Under the pieces are notes generated by a model, which was given only the letters and a program-made list of their open reading frames with translations, had not been told where the DNA came from and did not search any database. From SZUA-426 sp041666155 (lineage in GTDB: Bacteria; Spirochaetota; Spirochaetia; Treponematales; Breznakiellaceae), in NCBI GenBank assembly GCA_041666155.1, contig JBAYHM010000078.1, positions 1 to 15,773 of the forward strand: DNA of 15,773 nt, in the 5' to 3' direction. Numbering within the stretch: position 1 is the first letter of the stretch; each line of letters starts with the position of its first letter. Both the position numbers and the translations under genes were made by a program. Below are positions 12,768-15,773 of the stretch, piece after piece.

Positions 12768-14144
12768 ATGTGGCGACCACGCGATATCGACTTCGATAGG
12801 CCGCTCTACCTCGCTATCGCCGACGCGTTGCAGCGGGATATCGCCGATGGGACGATCGCTCCGGGGGCCAGATTACCAACGCACCGCGAGCTGGCAGGCA
12901 TAGTCGGTGTCGACGTGAGCACGGTTACGCGGGCCTATAAAGAAAGCGAACGACGAGGCCTGCTGTCGGGAACCGTCGGCAGGGGAACCTTCGTTTCCGC
13001 TGACGTGGGCGTTTCCGTCCCCCTTGTCCGGGGCGACCCGATCGACTCGGAATTGCTTGAAATGGGACTTGTCCTGCCGCTTTACTCCCTTGAGGAGCGG
13101 ATCGCCGACGCCCTTCGCGCGAACGTGATATCGATGGATATCCCTCGTTTTCTGCGGTATTCGGATCCGAAGGGGATAGAGGAACACCGCGCGGTAGGAG
13201 CGGCATGGGTCAACCGATACGGCCTTTCGGCGACGGCCGACGATATCCTGGTGACTTCGGGAACGCAGAACGGACTCTCCTGCGCTCTGATGGCGCTCTT
13301 GAAACCGGGCGACCGAATCGCGGTCGATGCTCTCACGTATCCGGGCCTCAAGACCGTCGCTTCGATGCTGAACATACGGCTTGTCTCGATCGAAATGGAT
13401 GGGGCGGGGATGCTGCCGGACGCGCTTGAGGCCGCGTGCCGAAGGGAAGCGCTCCGCGCCTTGTATCTCATGCCGGTTTTCCAAAACCCCACGACTTCCT
13501 CGCTTCCCGATGATCGGAGGGAGGCGATCGCCGTCATCGTTGAGCGATACGACCTGATTCTTCTTGAGGACGACGCGTACGCGGATACGAGTGAGAAGCG
13601 AAATGCCGCGTTGAGCGCGCGTCTTCCCGACAACGCGCTCTTTTTCGGCGGCATTTCCAAAGTATTCGGTGCCGGCCTCCGCGTATCTTTTCTCGCGGCC
13701 CCCGCGCGATGGCGGCCTTCCCTTGAACGGGCCATTCTTGCTTCCGTCTGGATGGCTTCTCCCTTCTGTTCCGCCATCGTGTCCGGAATCATCGCCGACG
13801 GAAGCGTGGAGGCGATCCTGCGATCCAAAAGGGAGGAGGCTCGCCGGAGAGTTTCTCTGGCCATGAAAAAACTCGGCGCGCGGCGATTCCTCTGTCCTCC
13901 ATCCGGTTTTTTCGGCTGGCTCGAGTTGCCGCGGCCCTGGACGGGAAAGGAGTTCGAGCTGGCGGCGGCCGCCGCCGGTGTCCGCGTATTTTGCGCCGAG
14001 AAATTCGCGGTCGGAAAAGACGCGCCCGCGGCGGTTCGCCTCTCGTTATCCGGCCCGGAAACTTTCGACGATCTTTCACGGGGAATTGACGTTCTGGCGA
14101 AAATTCTCGCGGAGGACAGGCGGGAAGGCGAAGGGGTTTTCTAG
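12768..14144 (+). CDS. MocR-family transcriptional regulator (GntR HTH fused to aminotransferase-like domain)
   Basis: A 458-residue MocR/GabR-type protein. The N-terminal GntR winged helix (about 8-76) carries LPTHRELAGIVGVDVSTVTRAY and GLLSGTVGRGTFV. The rest is a class I aminotransferase-like domain with PLP residues intact: Asn240-Pro241 (PVFQNPT), the Glu-Asp-Asp-Ala-Tyr segment at 267-271, Schiff-base Lys298 (GGISKVFGAGLRVSF) and Arg424 (VRLSLSG). Such proteins use PLP, sometimes with an amino-acid ligand, as an effector domain rather than an enzyme. ATG 12768 was chosen because AGGAG sits 6 bp upstream and the protein then starts as in the family (WRPRDIDFDRPLYLAIADAL). It probably controls the divergent decarboxylase-racemase pair and itself. 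The ligand is unknown; a substrate or product of the decarboxylase is the natural guess. Confidence 0.92.
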   Translation: MWRPRDIDFDRPLYLAIADALQRDIADGTIAPGARLPTHRELAGIVGVDVSTVTRAYKESERRGLLSGTVGRGTFVSADVGVSVPLVRGDPIDSELLEMGLVLPLYSLEERIADALRANVISMDIPRFLRYSDPKGIEEHRAVGAAWVNRYGLSATADDILVTSGTQNGLSCALMALLKPGDRIAVDALTYPGLKTVASMLNIRLVSIEMDGAGMLPDALEAACRREALRALYLMPVFQNPTTSSLPDDRREAIAVIVERYDLILLEDDAYADTSEKRNAALSARLPDNALFFGGISKVFGAGLRVSFLAAPARWRPSLERAILASVWMASPFCSAIVSGIIADGSVEAILRSKREEARRRVSLAMKKLGARRFLCPPSGFFGWLELPRPWTGKEFELAAAAAGVRVFCAEKFAVGKDAPAAVRLSLSGPETFDDLSRGIDVLAKILAEDRREGEGVF

Positions 14145-14164
14145 CCGGCGGGAACAGAACGGTT

Positions 14165-14208
14165 AAAGGCGCAGCCTTCCATTTCTCGTTGAGGTTGGGG
14201 CCGCGTGA
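14165..14208 (+). pseudogene. Degraded 3' end of a sensor kinase gene (right copy of direct repeat)
   Basis: This intergenic stretch matches the last codons of the kinase gene at 8455-10569. In frame it reads KGAAFHFSL, against KGATFHFSL in the intact gene. One base is then missing, so the following GGTTGGGG and GCGTGA blocks are shifted out of frame. Similarity continues to about 14214. Nothing upstream keeps the kinase reading frame, so it is a relic and not a working gene. In the rest of the 232-bp gap (14145-14376) I see only the promoter at 14228-14256. Confidence 0.65.
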
Positions 14209-14227
14209 AAGAGGCTTACCGCCGTGT

Positions 14228-14256
14228 TTGACGCTCACCCGGCTATCACCTATAGT
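14228..14256 (+). promoter_or_regulatory. Promoter for the chemotaxis receptor gene
   Basis: TTGACG (14228-14233), a 17-bp spacer and TATAGT (14251-14256): five of six matches in each hexamer. Transcription would start near 14263 with a leader of about 115 nt. Confidence 0.65.
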
Positions 14257-14376
14257 TAAATAAGGTTCTATCCGCCCAGCGCGGCTTATTGCCTGCACCG
14301 CGATTTTAAAAAGATTGTCGTTCCAATACTGACCGCGCCGCTCCCATGCCGTTTATCAGAACCGAAGGGGTAGATA

Positions 14377-15773
14377 ATGAAACTGAACATCGGGGCTAAG
14401 CTCTTGTTCGCTTTTTCGGCTACATTAGCCGTCACCGTCGCCGTAGGGATCGTCGGTTTTGTCCAAATCGGAAACATTGATGCCGCGGATACGCATATGT
14501 TTGAAAAAGGCGTGAAAGCCTTGGCCGAATTGAGTTCCATCCAGGAAAAGCTTAATAAAGCCCAGTGGATAATGCGCGATTTGATGCTGACCGAGGACGT
14601 GAAGCTCAACGAGAAATACCTCAAGGATATCGCCGATCTGCGGAAAAGCACCGCGGCTTCGGCGGTCTTGCTGGAGCTGGCCATGTCCGGAGAAGCGGAC
14701 AAGCGGATGCTCAAGGAATATGCCGAGCTGACCACGAAATACTCTCCGCTTTTCGACAAAATGCTTGAGGCGGCGGGTCAAAACCGCAACGCGGAGGCGC
14801 TTGCGTTGCTGCACGGTGAGGCCGCGCCTGTTTTTTCCGCACGGTTGGCAAAACTGGAAGAGCTGTCGCTTTACAAAATCAAGGAAGCGAACGCTATTTC
14901 GGATGACAATACGCGCCTTGCCAATTCGGCGAAATTGTTGATGATCGTCTTCTTAGGTATAGGTATTCTTATCTCAGCTCTGCTCGCGATTCTTATGGCC
15001 AGATCGATAAGCATTCCGCTCTCCGAGGTTACCGTTCTCGCGGGCCGACTGGCGGATGGCGATCTCGACATCAGGGTGCCGGAAGCCCACGCAAAACGAT
15101 CCGATGAGATCGGGCGCCTGTCGCTCGCGTTCCGCGACTTGGTCGCTAGGCTTTCCGAAATCGTTGTAGGGATCCAGTCGTCAACGGAGAATGTGGCTTC
15201 GGGGAGCAAGCAGATCAGCGCGACGGCGCAGCAGATGAGCCAGGGTGCGACCGAGCAGGCCGCGAACGCGGAGGAAGTTTCCAGTTCGGTGGAGGAAATG
15301 GCGGCGACGATCCGCCAAAATTCGGATAACTCGCAGACTACCGAAAGCGTCTCGGCTCAGGCGGCCCAAGATGCGCAGGAAGGCGGTGCGTCGGTCATCG
15401 AATCGGTTGCCGCAATGAACGAGATAGCGGGAAAGATCAGCATAATCGAGGAGATCGCCCGACAAACCAACCTGCTGGCTCTGAATGCCGCGATCGAAGC
15501 GGCTCGGGCCGGAGAAGCGGGAAGGGGCTTTGCGGTCGTCGCGAGCGAGGTTCGGAAACTCGCGGAACGCTCCCAAATGGCCGCGTCGGAGATTACCAAG
15601 CTATCGAAAGCTACCGTTGAAAAGGCGGCGAACGCGGGTTCCATCATCCAGCGCATCGTTCCCGATATCCGGAAAACCGCCGAACTCGTCCAGGAGATAT
15701 CCTCGGCGAGCAGGGAGCAGAGCAGCGGCGTCGATCAGATCGGGAAAGCGATGATCCAACTGGATTCGGTCAT
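14377..15773 (+). CDS. Methyl-accepting chemotaxis protein, cut by the window edge
   Basis: The first 465 codons are in the window with no stop. The protein begins with a cytoplasmic stub and membrane helix (about 8-30). A four-helix-bundle type ligand domain follows (about 31-185, with the GLU/LYS-rich helices typical of 4HB_MCP), then a second membrane helix (187-209), a HAMP domain (about 210-262) and the long signalling coiled coil. The hairpin tip, which contacts CheA and CheW, starts at Glu359 with EIARQTNLLALNAAIEAA and continues GEAGRGFAVVASEVRKLAERS. Methylation helices flank it; QGATEQAANAEEVSSSVEEM is a plausible methylation region. The start ATG has AAGGGG 6 bp upstream. It senses an unknown ligand outside the cytoplasmic membrane and feeds the chemotaxis kinase; no che gene is visible here. 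Confidence 0.95.
   Translation, partial: MKLNIGAKLLFAFSATLAVTVAVGIVGFVQIGNIDAADTHMFEKGVKALAELSSIQEKLNKAQWIMRDLMLTEDVKLNEKYLKDIADLRKSTAASAVLLELAMSGEADKRMLKEYAELTTKYSPLFDKMLEAAGQNRNAEALALLHGEAAPVFSARLAKLEELSLYKIKEANAISDDNTRLANSAKLLMIVFLGIGILISALLAILMARSISIPLSEVTVLAGRLADGDLDIRVPEAHAKRSDEIGRLSLAFRDLVARLSEIVVGIQSSTENVASGSKQISATAQQMSQGATEQAANAEEVSSSVEEMAATIRQNSDNSQTTESVSAQAAQDAQEGGASVIESVAAMNEIAGKISIIEEIARQTNLLALNAAIEAARAGEAGRGFAVVASEVRKLAERSQMAASEITKLSKATVEKAANAGSIIQRIVPDIRKTAELVQEISSASREQSSGVDQIGKAMIQLDSV

Noticed and set aside
12873..13484. 203-codon minus-strand frame opposite the MocR gene
   Set aside because: Antisense shadow of the MocR reading frame; low-complexity charged translation with no motif.
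13961..13976. 16-bp perfect palindrome GGCGGCGG/CCGCCGCC
   Set aside because: It lies in the MocR gene and simply encodes an alanine run with GCG/GCC codons; no sign of separate function.

Overview
The window is bacterial chromosomal DNA, moderately GC-rich by eye, with tightly packed genes, clear Shine-Dalgarno sites and sigma-70-like promoters. The best lineage guess is a spirochaete (Treponema-like). The left edge carries the start of infA divergent from a DksA-type gene, a neighbourhood I recall from Treponema, and the two-receiver response regulator resembles spirochaetal proteins. No rRNA marker is present, so this is an inference. I saw no tRNA, rRNA, CRISPR array or insertion sequence.

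Layout, left to right. (1) 1-680: the first codons of infA (minus) face a DksA/TraR zinc-finger gene (plus) across a divergent promoter region with a 20-bp palindrome. The likely dksA terminator lies inside the convergent neighbour. (2) 592-5279, minus: an operon of a REC-(STAS-like)-REC response regulator, a hybrid kinase (PAS-HisKA-HATPase-REC-REC-HPt) and a PHP-family histidinol-phosphatase-like enzyme. (3) 5361-5912, plus: a DJ-1/PfpI protein, separated by an 18-bp perfect hairpin from (4) ilvB-ilvN (5964-8122, minus), acetolactate synthase large and small subunits. Upstream of ilvB is an unannotated 32-codon leader ORF rich in Val and Leu codons, then a competing antiterminator segment and a Rho-independent terminator: a complete transcription attenuator. 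(5) 8455-10569, plus: a membrane sensor kinase with an extracytoplasmic solute-binding domain and a GAF domain. (6) 10587-14144: a three-gene unit of a YgeA-like aspartate/glutamate racemase and a group II PLP decarboxylase (overlapping, minus), divergent from a MocR-type regulator (plus). (7) 14377-end, plus: a methyl-accepting chemotaxis protein cut by the window edge.

The two most interesting observations are the ilv attenuator, with its probably leaderless leader peptide, and the fact that the racemase/decarboxylase/MocR unit is bracketed by a direct repeat. The last ~50 bp of the sensor kinase gene reappear, degraded and frameshifted, just beyond the MocR gene. This suggests the three-gene unit was inserted between the kinase and the chemotaxis gene.

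Functionally, the left and centre of the window combine signalling (two kinases, one response regulator, one chemoreceptor), stringent-type transcription control (DksA) and branched-chain amino acid synthesis under translation-coupled attenuation. The right-hand unit probably metabolises an acidic amino acid under a PLP-dependent regulator.
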